A stretch of 64,000 nt of DNA from Thermoanaerobacteraceae bacterium (GTDB lineage Bacteria; Bacillota; JADQBR01): contig JACDOG010000009.1 of assembly GCA_017656305.1 (NCBI GenBank), positions 30,523 to 94,522 on the forward strand, in the 5' to 3' direction. A program made the translations under genes and the position numbers. The notes beneath the pieces were generated by a model that was given only the letters and a program-made list of their open reading frames with translations, searched no databases and was not told the origin of the DNA. Every line of letters starts with the position of its first letter. Within the stretch, counting starts at the first letter, position 1. Shown one piece after another: positions 1-8,482 of this stretch.

Positions 1-1470
1 TGCAGCGATGTGGTAATCCGTCCCTTTAAGCTGGGAACGAACTGCGAAGTAAAGGCGCTGCTGGTGTACGTGGACGGTTTAATTGATAAAAGTTTGGTCA
101 ACAACTTTTTGATGCGTTCCGTGATGCTGCTTATGGGCGGTAAGGAACATCTCATGATCCGGGAAAATTCCTTTGATTTGCTAAAGGATTGCGTCATAAA
201 CATCGGTGAGGTTTCAGTGGAGGATACCATTGAGAAAGCCATTGATAAAATACTGGTGGGCGAATGTATTTTCATGGTGGACGGCCACCGGGAAGTACTG
301 TCCGTGTCCGTGCGCGGGTGGGAAGCCCGCGGCATCAGTGAGCCGGATACGGAAGCCGTGGTACGGGGTCCTAGGGAAGGCTTCACTGAAACTTTACGTT
401 TTAATACCGCCATGCTCCGGCGAAAAATAAAAAGCCCCGATCTGAAAATTGAAATTAAAACCAAGGGAAAATATACCAAGACCGATATTGCCGTTTGCTA
501 CATATCTGCCCTTAGCAATCAGGGAGTGATACATGAGGTTTTTAAACGGATAGACCGGATAGATATTGACGGTATATTGGAAAGTTCGTACATTGAAGAA
601 CTAATTGAAGACGAACCCTGGTCGCCTTTTCCCCAGATAGAATATACCGAGCGGCCTGATGTGGTAGCAGCCAACCTAATGGAGGGCAGGGTGGCTATTA
701 TGGTGGACGGTACCCCGTTTGTGCTGATAGTGCCGACCATTTTTGCCCAGTTTCTCCAGTCTTCAGAGGATTATTACCAGCGTTTTTATTTATCTTCCTT
801 ATTTCGAATGGGACGTTTTTTGGCATTAAATATCGCCCTGCTGCTGCCGTCAATTTATGTGGCGGCAACTACTTTTCACCAGGAAATGATTCCCACGTCG
901 CTGCTGGTTAGTATTGCCAACCAGCGTGAAGGCGTACCGTTTCCTGCTTTATTGGAGGCGCTGGTGATGGAATTTACTTTTGAGCTGCTGCGGGAAGCGG
1001 GCATCAGGCTGCCCAAACCTATCGGGCAGGCAGTGAGTATTGTGGGCGCGCTGGTTATCGGTGATGCGGCAGTGGCGGCGGGCCTGGTATCGCCGGCCAT
1101 GGTGATAGTAGTGGCCATTACGGCCATTGCCTCTTTTTCCCTGCCGGCATTTAACATGGCCATTACTTTGCGTATTTTACGTTTTCCCATTACTTTTTTA
1201 GCCGGTATGCTGGGCTTTTACGGAATCATACTGGCTTTACTGGCAATTCTCATTCACCTGACAAGTTTACGTTCTTTCGGTGTGCCGTATTTGGCGCCGG
1301 TCGCTCCTTTTCGGCTTGACGAGTTACGTGACGTGCTGTTACGTGTACCCTGGTGGAGAATGGACTACCGTCCGGAATCCATGGAGCCCCGGGATAAAAG
1401 ACGTCAGGGGGAAAGACAGAAGCCAAGCCCGGAAAATCGAAATGGGAAAGGAGACGGGGGCAATGCTTGA
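1..1470 (+). CDS. gerKA: Spore germination receptor subunit A (GerA/GerKA family), 5' end outside window
   Basis: Membrane subunit A of a GerA-type nutrient germinant receptor, which sits in the inner membrane of the spore and responds to amino acids or sugars. The reading frame is open from base 1 (C-S-D-V-V-I-R...), so the true start lies upstream of the window and the first GTG at 10 is only internal. The visible 489 residues hold the soluble N-terminal part typical of the family (VYVDGLIDK), then several membrane helices from about residue 265 to 425, including the conserved P-rich stretch around IALLLPSIYVA. The hydrophilic tail is rich in Lys/Arg/Pro. It overlaps the next gene by 8 bases, showing translational coupling. 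Family assignment is firm; the exact paralogue (gerA, gerB or gerK) cannot be told from sequence alone. Confidence 0.9.
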   Translation, partial: CSDVVIRPFKLGTNCEVKALLVYVDGLIDKSLVNNFLMRSVMLLMGGKEHLMIRENSFDLLKDCVINIGEVSVEDTIEKAIDKILVGECIFMVDGHREVLSVSVRGWEARGISEPDTEAVVRGPREGFTETLRFNTAMLRRKIKSPDLKIEIKTKGKYTKTDIAVCYISALSNQGVIHEVFKRIDRIDIDGILESSYIEELIEDEPWSPFPQIEYTERPDVVAANLMEGRVAIMVDGTPFVLIVPTIFAQFLQSSEDYYQRFYLSSLFRMGRFLALNIALLLPSIYVAATTFHQEMIPTSLLVSIANQREGVPFPALLEALVMEFTFELLREAGIRLPKPIGQAVSIVGALVIGDAAVAAGLVSPAMVIVVAITAIASFSLPAFNMAITLRILRFPITFLAGMLGFYGIILALLAILIHLTSLRSFGVPYLAPVAPFRLDELRDVLLRVPWWRMDYRPESMEPRDKRRQGERQKPSPENRNGKGDGGNA

Positions 1471-2578
1471 AAAAGGCCGTATCGGGAATTACCAACTGTT
1501 TTTACTTGTGTTGTTTATTATCTTGCCCACTGCAATTTTGTTCGTGCCGGCGGTCACCACGGCGGTGGCACAGGAAGGCGGCTGGCTGGCAACTGCTCTG
1601 GCAAGCGGTGTCGGTATGGTCATTGCCTCGCTGTTTGGCGCTTATTTCCGTTTTTTTCCGGAACAAAACCTGTTGGAGATAAGCAGTATGGCATTGGGAA
1701 AGTGGTTGGGGCGGATTGTAGGGCTGGGATATATCTGGTTCCTGTTTCAAACCAATGCCATAATTATCCGGGAATTTGGAGAGTTTTTGACAACTGCGGT
1801 CATGCCCGAGACACCGCTGTCGGTGTTTATCATCAGCATTACCCTGCTGTCCGCCTGGGCGGTTTACCAGGGGTTGGAAGTAATTGGACGAATGAACGAA
1901 TTTGTGTTTCCGTTGCTTACTCTGGCAACGTTGATAGTGATTGTACTGGTTTTGAGAGAAGCTGAGTTTTCCCGGTTAAGCCCGCTTACCGTTTTTAACT
2001 GGAAGTCTTTACTGGCCGCTTCCATGATTCCTGCAAGCTGGATGGGAGAAATCGTGCTGGTGACTTTGTTTATACCTTTTGTTTACCAAGCGCAAAAAAG
2101 CTGGCCCTGGATGGTAGCAGGCATTATGGTAGTTGGTGCCTTTTTGCTGGCGATAACCATGGCGGCAATAGTTGTCTTCGGTCATGCGGAAGCTTCCCGG
2201 CTGATGTTTCCCACATATTCCCTGGCCAGAATTATCAGCATTTCCAACATCATTGAACGGATGGAATCCCTGGTAATGGCAGTCTGGGTAGCCGGGGTGT
2301 TTCTGAAAATTACTATTTGGTTTTATGCCCTGGTGCTGCTCACTGCCCAGACTTTTGGGCTCAAAACGTATAAACCCCTGATTCTTCCCTATGCCTTTGC
2401 ACAGATAGCACTTTCTTTTTGGTTGTTCAAGAATATAACGGGTCTTTTTCAATTTATTAGCACGACCTGGCCCGTTTACAGCATCAGTACCTTTGAAGTG
2501 GGCATTCCACTGCTTATTCTTGTCATAGCCTTAATTCGCCGCCGCGGGAGGGAAGGCAGTGCGAAAAACCAAGCTTAG
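1463..2578 (+). CDS. gerKB: Spore germination receptor subunit B (GerAB/GerKB permease-like)
   Basis: Integral membrane subunit of the germinant receptor, related to APC-superfamily amino acid transporters and thought to bind the germinant. The start at ATG 1463 (MLEKGRIGNYQL) was chosen because AAAGGAG lies about 10 bases upstream and the family usually begins this way; an open frame extends further 5' but overlaps subunit A heavily. The product is 371 residues, the usual length, with about ten hydrophobic segments (for example LFLLVLFIILPTAILF near the N-terminus). It overlaps subunit A by 8 bases and subunit C by 20 bases. Family confidence is high; the ligand is unknown. Confidence 0.9.
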   Translation: MLEKGRIGNYQLFLLVLFIILPTAILFVPAVTTAVAQEGGWLATALASGVGMVIASLFGAYFRFFPEQNLLEISSMALGKWLGRIVGLGYIWFLFQTNAIIIREFGEFLTTAVMPETPLSVFIISITLLSAWAVYQGLEVIGRMNEFVFPLLTLATLIVIVLVLREAEFSRLSPLTVFNWKSLLAASMIPASWMGEIVLVTLFIPFVYQAQKSWPWMVAGIMVVGAFLLAITMAAIVVFGHAEASRLMFPTYSLARIISISNIIERMESLVMAVWVAGVFLKITIWFYALVLLTAQTFGLKTYKPLILPYAFAQIALSFWLFKNITGLFQFISTTWPVYSISTFEVGIPLLILVIALIRRRGREGSAKNQA

Positions 2579-3731
2579 CCTAGCAGTAATCATAATTGTT
2601 GCCGTAAGTTTCTTGTCCGCCGGCTGCTGGTCGCGCAGGGAAATTGAAGACCTGGGTATTATTTCTGCAGTAGCCCTGGACCAGGCGCCCGGGAATAAAA
2701 TCCAATTAAGTCTGCTGATACTTAACCCGACGGCCTATGCTGCCGGTCAAGGAAATGGCGGTGGCGGCGGTGGTGAGGAAGTGGGATTTGTGGTGTCAGC
2801 AGTGGGAAGTACCATAGCAGAAGCTACTAGAAATATCGCCACCACGCTGCCGCGGGAAATCTTCTGGTCGCATAACCGGCTGGTTCTTATTGGTGGGGAC
2901 TATGCCAAGTCTGGGCTGAAGGATTTGGATTTCCTGTCGCGGGAACGGGGTACCCGCTTGACCAGCTGGGTGATGGTAACTCCTGGCAGGGCTGTGGACC
3001 TGCTTAAGGTAAAAACCACCCTGGAGAAAACCGCGGCTGAGACACTGGCTGAGCTGAACCGCAGCCGGGTGGCCCTGCAGGTCAAATTGTTTCAGCTTTT
3101 AGCTGCACTTTCCACCAAAGGTGTCAGTCCGGTGGCGCCGCGGGTGGAAAAGACCATGTCCCAGGAAGCTGGCGCCCAGGGACAGGAGATTCTCAAGATG
3201 ACGGGGACGGCAATCTTTAAAAATAACAAGCTTGCCGGGTGGGCGGATCTTGAGGCCACCCGCGGCTTGCTGTGGATGCGGGGCGAAATGGTGAAAGGAG
3301 GCATTACCGTTGGCAATCCTCAAAATCCCGGCAGTTTTGTTTCCCTGCGTATACGTGATGCGCAAAGGCATGTGAATTCCGTAGTGAGAGACGGGGAGCT
3401 AATGATTAAGGTAAAAGTAATCACTGACATGGACATTGAAGAAATCCAGCAAACATCACAACTGGGGAATCCCGGTTACATCAAGCTGATCGAACAGGCA
3501 GCAGAGGCAAAAATTGCCCAGCGGTGCAGCAGGGCTCTGGCCCTGGCAAAAAAGCTGAAGGTTGACCCTTTTTCCTTTGGTGCGGTTATTCGCAGCCAGG
3601 CGCCAAACTACTGGTTGCAGGTACGGGATGATTGGGATGCGGTTTTTGCTGATATTCCGGTAAAAATACAGGTTGAGGCCAACGTCAGGCGCACGGGTTT
3701 GACAGGCAACACGGTGAAACAAAAGGATTAA
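2559..3731 (+). CDS. gerKC: Spore germination receptor subunit C (GerAC/GerKC lipoprotein)
   Basis: Lipoprotein subunit of the germinant receptor. The start is GTG 2559, inside the end of the subunit B gene and preceded by GGGAGGGAA. A signal peptide ends in the lipobox LSAGC, so Cys at about residue 22 is the predicted lipidated residue, followed by the family hallmark WSRREIEDLGI. Length (390 aa) is normal. A run of six glycines (QGNGGGGGGEE) near residue 65 is a low-complexity loop. The C-terminal half matches the GerC family (LKVDPFSFGAVIRSQAPNYW). Third gene of the operon. Confidence 0.9.
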   Translation: MRKTKLSLAVIIIVAVSFLSAGCWSRREIEDLGIISAVALDQAPGNKIQLSLLILNPTAYAAGQGNGGGGGGEEVGFVVSAVGSTIAEATRNIATTLPREIFWSHNRLVLIGGDYAKSGLKDLDFLSRERGTRLTSWVMVTPGRAVDLLKVKTTLEKTAAETLAELNRSRVALQVKLFQLLAALSTKGVSPVAPRVEKTMSQEAGAQGQEILKMTGTAIFKNNKLAGWADLEATRGLLWMRGEMVKGGITVGNPQNPGSFVSLRIRDAQRHVNSVVRDGELMIKVKVITDMDIEEIQQTSQLGNPGYIKLIEQAAEAKIAQRCSRALALAKKLKVDPFSFGAVIRSQAPNYWLQVRDDWDAVFADIPVKIQVEANVRRTGLTGNTVKQKD

Positions 3732-3746
3732 AGCGGGGAAACGACC

Positions 3747-3983
3747 ATGATTTTTATGTTGCTGGTATTGCTTTTGGCCTTAGGTATCATTGTGGTGCTG
3801 GTTGGTATACCGGTATACTACAACAAATTATACGGTGAACTGCTGGTGGCTGCGGGCATAACGCTTTTGGGGGTGGTCATTGCCCTCATACAAATTTTTA
3901 ATTTACCTGTGCTTAATCTTACGGATGTGTTGGGCATGCTGTTTTACCCGGCAGTTAAGTTTATGAAAAGCTTGCTAAAATAA
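3747..3983 (+). CDS. Small two-helix membrane protein closing the germination operon
   Basis: 78-residue protein with two or three hydrophobic stretches: residues 1-24 (MIFMLLVLLLALGIIVVL), 32-52 (LLVAAGITLLGVVIALIQIF) and a shorter one near 62-72. It begins 15 bases after gerKC, behind GGGGAAACGACC, and ends just before a terminator. Size and position suggest a fourth product of the receptor operon. Some GerA-type operons carry a small D subunit of two membrane helices, and this may be its equivalent, but no diagnostic motif was recognised. Function is inferred from context only. Confidence 0.6.
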   Translation: MIFMLLVLLLALGIIVVLVGIPVYYNKLYGELLVAAGITLLGVVIALIQIFNLPVLNLTDVLGMLFYPAVKFMKSLLK

Positions 3984-3988
3984 AATAA

Positions 3989-4015
3989 AAGCGACCGGCT
4001 ACTGCCGGCCCGCTT
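3989..4015 (-). terminator. Intrinsic terminator of metNIQ, in the convergent gap with the germination operon
   Basis: Stem AAGCG-(A)-CCGGC / GCCGG-(CC)-CGCTT with loop TACT. Read on the minus strand the hairpin is followed by TTTTATTTTATTTT, a good U-tract, so it ends metNIQ. On the plus strand the sequence after the stem is not T-rich, so termination of the germination operon would be weak. Confidence 0.7.
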
Positions 4016-4028
4016 AACTGTAAGGGGA

Positions 4029-4853
4029 TTAAAATACCGGAATAACTGAACCCTGGTACTTTTCTTCTATGAACTGCTTAATTTCGGGAGAAGTAAGCAC
4101 TTCATTTAAAGCCTTGATTTCTTCGCGGTTTTCCTCCTCAGCACGAACGGCTACAATATTTGCATAAGTTTTAGCAGCCAAAGAATCTTTGGTTTCGGCG
4201 GTTATGGCGTCTTTGGCCGGGCTTAACCCTGCTTCGATTGCATAGTTACCGTTAATTACTGCCGCTGCCACATCTTCCAGGGAACGCGGAATTTGTGCTG
4301 CCTCTAATTCAACGATTTCCACGTCCACCTTTTTATCGACGATGTCCTGCTTGGTCGCTTCCAAACCGACGCCTTCCTTGAGCGTAATAATACCGTTGTC
4401 CTGGAGTAACAGCAAGGCCCGCGCTTCGTTGGTGGGGTCGTTGGGTACTGCTATTTGGTCCCCGTCTTGCAGTTCGTCCAGTGATTTAATCTTTTTAGAA
4501 TAAATGCCCATAGGCTCAAAATGAACTGCTACTGTAGAGGTTAAGTCAAGATTGTTCTTCTTTTTAAAATCCTCTAAATAAGGAAGGTGCTGAAAATAAT
4601 TGGCGTCCAGTTCGCCATTTGCCAGTGCTTTATTAGGCGTTACGTAATCGGTAAATTCCACGATTTCCAGCTCAATTCCCTTTTCTTTCAGCAGTTCTTT
4701 GGCTTTTTCCAGGATTTCCGCGTGGGGTACTGGTGTAGCTCCTACTACCAGTTTGCCGCTGTCACTGCTGCTCGTGCCCTGGGAACAACCCACTGTTGCA
4801 CCAACGACCAAGCCCAGTATTAAGATTAGTCCTATAAATTTTTTTGCATTCAT
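4029..4853 (-). CDS. metQ: Methionine ABC transporter substrate-binding lipoprotein MetQ
   Basis: Extracytoplasmic methionine-binding lipoprotein of the NlpA/MetQ family, 274 residues. The signal peptide ends in a lipobox-like VGATVGC, with Cys near residue 23 as the lipid anchor. Family motifs seen include VGATPVPHAEIL and, further on, NGELDANYFQHLPYL and AVPNDPTNEARALLLLQ. It is the last gene of metN-metI-metQ (minus strand), 28 bases after metI. The operon is controlled by the SAM riboswitch at 6602-6765, which supports methionine as the substrate. Confidence 0.95.
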   Translation of the reverse strand: MNAKKFIGLILILGLVVGATVGCSQGTSSSDSGKLVVGATPVPHAEILEKAKELLKEKGIELEIVEFTDYVTPNKALANGELDANYFQHLPYLEDFKKKNNLDLTSTVAVHFEPMGIYSKKIKSLDELQDGDQIAVPNDPTNEARALLLLQDNGIITLKEGVGLEATKQDIVDKKVDVEIVELEAAQIPRSLEDVAAAVINGNYAIEAGLSPAKDAITAETKDSLAAKTYANIVAVRAEEENREEIKALNEVLTSPEIKQFIEEKYQGSVIPVF

Positions 4854-4881
4854 GATGTTGAGACCTCCTTAAATAATTTTG

Positions 4882-5550
4882 TTATTTTTTGTTTAGTTTG
4901 GCGGAAAAATAGTCACCTATCATTTGGATGACCTGTACCAGGATAATTAATAAAATTACTATGGGAATCATCAGTTCGGTTTCATACCGGTAGTACCCGT
5001 AACGAACGGCTAAATCGCCCAAGCCACCTCCTCCCACTACTCCAGCCATGGCTGAAAAACTGATTAGAGTAATAGTGGTAATAGCCGCCCCCAGAATTAT
5101 GGAGGGCATCGCTTCGGGCAGCAGCACCTTGCGGATTATCTGCCAGGGTGTTGCACCCATGGCCAGGGCGGCCTCCACTATTCCCCACTCAACCTCTTTT
5201 AAAGCGGTTTCCACCATGCGGGCCACAAACGGGGTGGCACCCACGACCAGGGGTACTGTAGCTGCCGTTGGCCCGATGGTCTTACCAACAAGCAATTTGG
5301 TAAGGGGCATGATTGCCACCAGGAGAATAATGAACGGAATGGAACGGGTGGCATTGACAATTACTGCCAAAAACTTATTGACTATTGGGCATTCCAGGAT
5401 GTGCCCCTTTTCCGTGGTTACCAGGATTACTCCCAGCGGAATGCCCAGCAGGTGGGATACCAGTACGGAAAGGCTAACCATGTAGGAGGTATCCCATAAT
5501 CCTTCAAGAATCAGTTGTATCAGCTGTGGCAGTTCTTCGGCGCTAAACAT
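4882..5550 (-). CDS. metI: Methionine ABC transporter permease MetI
   Basis: Inner-membrane permease of the D/L-methionine importer, 222 residues with about five membrane helices. The cytoplasmic coupling loop EAALAMGATPWQIIRKVLLP carries the EAA...G pattern that docks on the ATPase. Its start overlaps the end of metN by 8 bases (ATG at 5550), so the two are translationally coupled. Length and motif order match the MetI family closely. Confidence 0.95.
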   Translation of the reverse strand: MFSAEELPQLIQLILEGLWDTSYMVSLSVLVSHLLGIPLGVILVTTEKGHILECPIVNKFLAVIVNATRSIPFIILLVAIMPLTKLLVGKTIGPTAATVPLVVGATPFVARMVETALKEVEWGIVEAALAMGATPWQIIRKVLLPEAMPSIILGAAITTITLISFSAMAGVVGGGGLGDLAVRYGYYRYETELMIPIVILLIILVQVIQMIGDYFSAKLNKK

Positions 5551-6577
5551 GCTGTATCACCTCCACCTGCAGGTTCTGCCCTTTCAGGAACTGTAAAGCG
5601 TCGTTAACCGCCTGCTCCTGTCCGGTCAGCTCCAGGGTCAGCATACCGTAGATGGTATCTTTAATATGGTCTAGATTGCCGTATAGAATATTGGCGGTGA
5701 CATTAAAGTTCTTGATCAACTGCGTGATAACAGGTTCCCCGGCAGATTGACCGATGAAGGAAATGCGGACTATTTTGGCCGGTGAACCGTTGGCCTTAAG
5801 CTCTATCTGACGGTTGCGCACCACTTCCGGTATATCAGTCTTGACCACGCTGTTGATAAAGCGCCGGGTAACGGGCGACTGCGGCCTGGTGAAGACGTCT
5901 ATTACTGGCCCTACTTCTACTACCTGGCCCCGGTCAAGTACGGCAACACGGTCGCAGATTTCTTTGATGACATGCATTTCGTGGGTAATGACCACTATGG
6001 TCAGGTTAAGTTTACGGTTAATGTCCTGAAGCAGCTTTAAAATGGAATCCGTGGTATCCGGGTCCAGGGCGGAAGTGGCTTCATCGCATAGCAGGACTTT
6101 GGGGTCATTGGCCAGCGCGCGGGCAATACCTACCCGCTGCTTCTGCCCGCCGCTTAACTGGGCCGGGTAAGCGCTGGCTTTGTCCTCCAGACCTACCAGC
6201 TGTAGCAGTTCGTTGACCTTGGACTGGATTTTATCCCGGGAAACACCGTTAATTTCCAGCGGCAGAGCCACGTTCTCAAAAACCGTGCGGGACCACAGCA
6301 GGTTAAAGTGCTGAAAAATCATTCCTATTTTCCGCCGGGCCAGGCGCAGTTCTCCTTTGCTTAATTGCGTGAGATTTTGCCCGTTGACAATCACTTCTCC
6401 CGCTGTTGGTTTTTCCAACATGTTGATGCACCGGACCAGTGTGCTTTTCCCTGCACCGCTGAAGCCGATAATACCGAAAATTTCTCCACCTTTGATGTCT
6501 AAATCAATGCCGTTTAGCGCCGTTATTTTGTTGTCACCTGATGTAAATACCTTGCGAATGTTTTTTAATGTAATCAT
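5543..6577 (-). CDS. metN: Methionine ABC transporter ATP-binding protein MetN
   Basis: ATPase of the methionine importer, 344 residues. It has Walker A GFSGAGKS, signature LSGGQKQRVGIARAL, Walker B VLLCDEATSALD and the switch His in VVITHE. The C-terminal region from about residue 260 is the NIL domain, which binds methionine and causes trans-inhibition. The start was placed at ATG 6577 (MITLKNIRK) because GGAAGG lies 8 bases upstream; a GTG at 6586 in the same frame sits directly on that ribosome binding site. It is the first gene of metNIQ, behind a SAM-I riboswitch. Confidence 0.95.
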   Translation of the reverse strand: MITLKNIRKVFTSGDNKITALNGIDLDIKGGEIFGIIGFSGAGKSTLVRCINMLEKPTAGEVIVNGQNLTQLSKGELRLARRKIGMIFQHFNLLWSRTVFENVALPLEINGVSRDKIQSKVNELLQLVGLEDKASAYPAQLSGGQKQRVGIARALANDPKVLLCDEATSALDPDTTDSILKLLQDINRKLNLTIVVITHEMHVIKEICDRVAVLDRGQVVEVGPVIDVFTRPQSPVTRRFINSVVKTDIPEVVRNRQIELKANGSPAKIVRISFIGQSAGEPVITQLIKNFNVTANILYGNLDHIKDTIYGMLTLELTGQEQAVNDALQFLKGQNLQVEVIQHV

Positions 6578-6601
6578 TGCACGCACCTTCCGTCAATTTG
6601 C

Positions 6602-6633
6602 AAAAAAAAATTCCCTCTGTCAGACAGAGAGAA
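6602..6633 (-). terminator. Riboswitch-controlled intrinsic terminator upstream of metN
   Basis: On the minus strand TTCTCTCTGTC pairs with GACAGAGGGAA (one G-U pair) and is followed by nine T residues. The 5' half is also the target of the antiterminator formed by the 3' P1 region of the SAM riboswitch. Confidence 0.9.
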
Positions 6634-6765
6634 TGGTTTTGCTTCCACTCTACTCTTATCTGCCAGATGTAGATACATCTGCTGGAATTAGCACCGCTGC
6701 CCAAAAAAAATGGCCGGTTGCCGGGTTTCATAGGGCCAGTCCCTCCACCTTCTCTCGATAAGAGT
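6602..6765 (-). promoter_or_regulatory. SAM-I (S-box) riboswitch with transcription attenuator, upstream of metNIQ
   Basis: Read on the minus strand, the leader has the S-box core: P1 strand ACTCTTATC with GAGAG, then GGTGGAGGGACTGGCCC, TATGAAACCCGGCAACC, and a closing P1 strand GATAAGAGT. P1 pairs 6757-6765 with 6652-6660. The expression platform follows: AGAGTAGAGTGG just after P1 can pair with CCATTCTCTCT of the terminator to form an antiterminator with one bulged U. S-adenosylmethionine binding stabilises P1 and lets the terminator form, switching metNIQ off. Class assignment rests on the conserved core sequence. Confidence 0.95.
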
Positions 6766-6908
6766 ATTTTTCTATTCGGTTTGCAATAATATTAACACAG
6801 GCTCACCGGGTGGTCAAGCATTTTTTAACTTTTCCCTGGTGAAATGTGGTATTTTAAAGGATTAAAATGTTTAGGTGTCGAAGATACGGGAAATAGGAGG
6901 TGGAATTC

Positions 6909-7214
6909 ATGGGTTACAGCAGCAAGTTGAAGGACCCGTTTATTGACAGGCTGTTTGAAGCCATTCTTGTACTGGAAAACGAGGAAGAATGCTATCGTTT
7001 TTTTGAAGATATCTGTACTATAGCGGAATTAAAGGCCATGGCACAGCGGCTGGAGGTGGCAAAAATGCTGCGGGCAAACCGTAAATATAGTGATATCGCT
7101 GAGGAAACCGGAGCCAGTACGGCAACAATTAGCCGGGTAAAGCGCTGCCTTAACTATGGAGCTGACGGGTACAAACTGGTGCTGGATAGATTGGAGGAAA
7201 AAGAGAAAAAGTAG
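6909..7214 (+). CDS. yerC: TrpR-superfamily regulator, YerC/YecD (HisR-like)
   Basis: 101-residue DNA-binding protein of the YerC/YecD branch of the TrpR family. The helix-turn-helix is visible as YSDIAEETGASTATISRVKRCLNYG near residues 60-85, preceded by the family segment CTIAELKAMAQRLEVAKML. The start is ATG 6909, 8 bases after AGGAGG. It lies directly upstream of the histidine operon, separated by its own terminator. TrpR-type HisR regulators of histidine genes have been described in Firmicutes, so control of the neighbouring his operon is a reasonable inference, supported by a palindrome at the his promoter. Confidence 0.85.
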   Translation: MGYSSKLKDPFIDRLFEAILVLENEEECYRFFEDICTIAELKAMAQRLEVAKMLRANRKYSDIAEETGASTATISRVKRCLNYGADGYKLVLDRLEEKEKK

Positions 7215-7237
7215 GGGCGGGGTGACCGCTCTTTTTT
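7214..7237 (+). terminator. Intrinsic terminator after yerC
   Basis: Stem GGGCGG / CCGCTC (one G-U pair), loop GGTGA, followed by TTTTTT. It overlaps the yerC stop codon and separates yerC from the his operon. Confidence 0.8.
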
Positions 7238-7252
7238 AATATGCAAAAAGTA

Positions 7253-7300
7253 TTGACCGGCAGCTTGCTTTATGATAGCATTTTGATAACACGTTAACGT
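7253..7300 (+). promoter_or_regulatory. Putative his operon promoter with palindromic operator
   Basis: Minus-35 TTGACC (7253-7258), a 17-base spacer and minus-10 TAGCAT (7276-7281), followed near the expected start of transcription by the perfect 10-base palindrome ACGTTAACGT (7291-7300). A dyad at +1 is a classical repressor site; the YerC/HisR-like protein encoded just upstream is the obvious candidate. No T-box or His-leader peptide was found in this 110-base gap. Confidence 0.5.
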
Positions 7301-7324
7301 ACTAAAGTAAAGGATGGTTACTCC

Positions 7325-8482
7325 ATGAGCAACATTTACGAAATACCCCCTGGCGTGAGAGATTTATTGCCTCACCAGGCGCGGTGGAAGCGGCAGATGG
7401 AAGACCGCCTGGCGGAGTTGTTTTCCCGGTGGGGTTATGAAGAGGTGCTGACGCCCACCTTTGAATACTACAGTTCTCTGACGGAGCAGGGTAGCGGTCT
7501 GGATGAGGAGTTGCTGTACAAATTTCTTGACCGTAACGGGCGGATTATGGCTTTACGGCCGGACATGACCACGCCCATTGCCCGTATGGTGTCCAGCCGG
7601 ATGCGTGGTGAGCCCCTGCCGTTGCGATTGTTTTACCTGGCCAACGTATTCCGGTACGAAAAAACTCACGCCGGCCGGCAGCGGGAATTTTTCCAGGCAG
7701 GTGTGGAGCTTTTGGGAGCTAAAGGACCAAAAGCCGATGCGGAAGTGCTGAACTTGGCGGTGGCGGCGCTGGAGACAGCCGGTCTTAAAGATTTTCGTAT
7801 TGGCGTTGGACAGGTGGAAGCTACCAAAGCCTTACTGGGTGAGCTGGATCGAGAAAGTAGTACCAGCTTCAAGGAGGCTATTGCCAGCAAGGATTTTGTC
7901 CAGCTGGAAATTTTGCTGGAGAAATCTCGGGTGTCGGCAAGAGAGCGGGACATCCTGGTGGAGGTTGCCATGTCCCGCGGTGGGGTCAGTGATTTGGAGC
8001 AGTTGCTGGATGTAGTGGAGAACAGGGATGCATATAATGCCCTGAGCGAGCTGGTGGAAATATTTAAAATACTGCAGTACCAGGGCTTGGAGGAAAAAGT
8101 GTTCTTTGACCTGGGTATTTTGCGGGACTTTGATTACTACACGGGCATTGTCTTTGAAGGTTACGTACCCAACCTGGGTTTTCCGGTTTGCGGCGGCGGT
8201 CGTTATGACAATTTGCTGGAGAAGTTTGGCTACCCGCTGGCAGCCACGGGTTTTGCCGTGGGGCTGGAAAGGGTTATGCTGGCCTTGCGGGAACCGGAGT
8301 CCGACAGGGAGCAGGGCTACCTGCTTCTTGGTTCATTTCCGAAAGTACTGGATAGGGCAGGACAGCTCCGCCGGCAGGGATACCGGGTGGTTGTCTGTTA
8401 TGAGCAGTTGCCGCGGGGAGAAGCGGAGAAACTGGCTGCGGCCAAGGGACTGACACTTCTGGTCGAGGAGGGGGAACAGTGA
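7325..8482 (+). CDS. hisZ: ATP phosphoribosyltransferase regulatory subunit HisZ
   Basis: Catalytically inactive paralogue of histidyl-tRNA synthetase that forms a complex with short HisG and gives it feedback sensitivity to histidine. At 385 residues it has the class II synthetase core (PPGVRDLLP near the start, FYLANVFRYEK as motif 2, GGGRYDNLLEKFG and ATGFAVGLERVM near the end) but only a short tail in place of the anticodon-binding domain of HisS. Neighbourhood (directly before a 224-residue HisG) confirms HisZ over HisS. First gene of the his operon; it overlaps hisG by 4 bases. Confidence 0.93.
   Translation: MSNIYEIPPGVRDLLPHQARWKRQMEDRLAELFSRWGYEEVLTPTFEYYSSLTEQGSGLDEELLYKFLDRNGRIMALRPDMTTPIARMVSSRMRGEPLPLRLFYLANVFRYEKTHAGRQREFFQAGVELLGAKGPKADAEVLNLAVAALETAGLKDFRIGVGQVEATKALLGELDRESSTSFKEAIASKDFVQLEILLEKSRVSARERDILVEVAMSRGGVSDLEQLLDVVENRDAYNALSELVEIFKILQYQGLEEKVFFDLGILRDFDYYTGIVFEGYVPNLGFPVCGGGRYDNLLEKFGYPLAATGFAVGLERVMLALREPESDREQGYLLLGSFPKVLDRAGQLRRQGYRVVVCYEQLPRGEAEKLAAAKGLTLLVEEGEQ

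Noticed and set aside
7325..8482. Histidyl-tRNA synthetase
   Set aside because: No anticodon-binding domain, length 385 residues and position before short HisG indicate HisZ.
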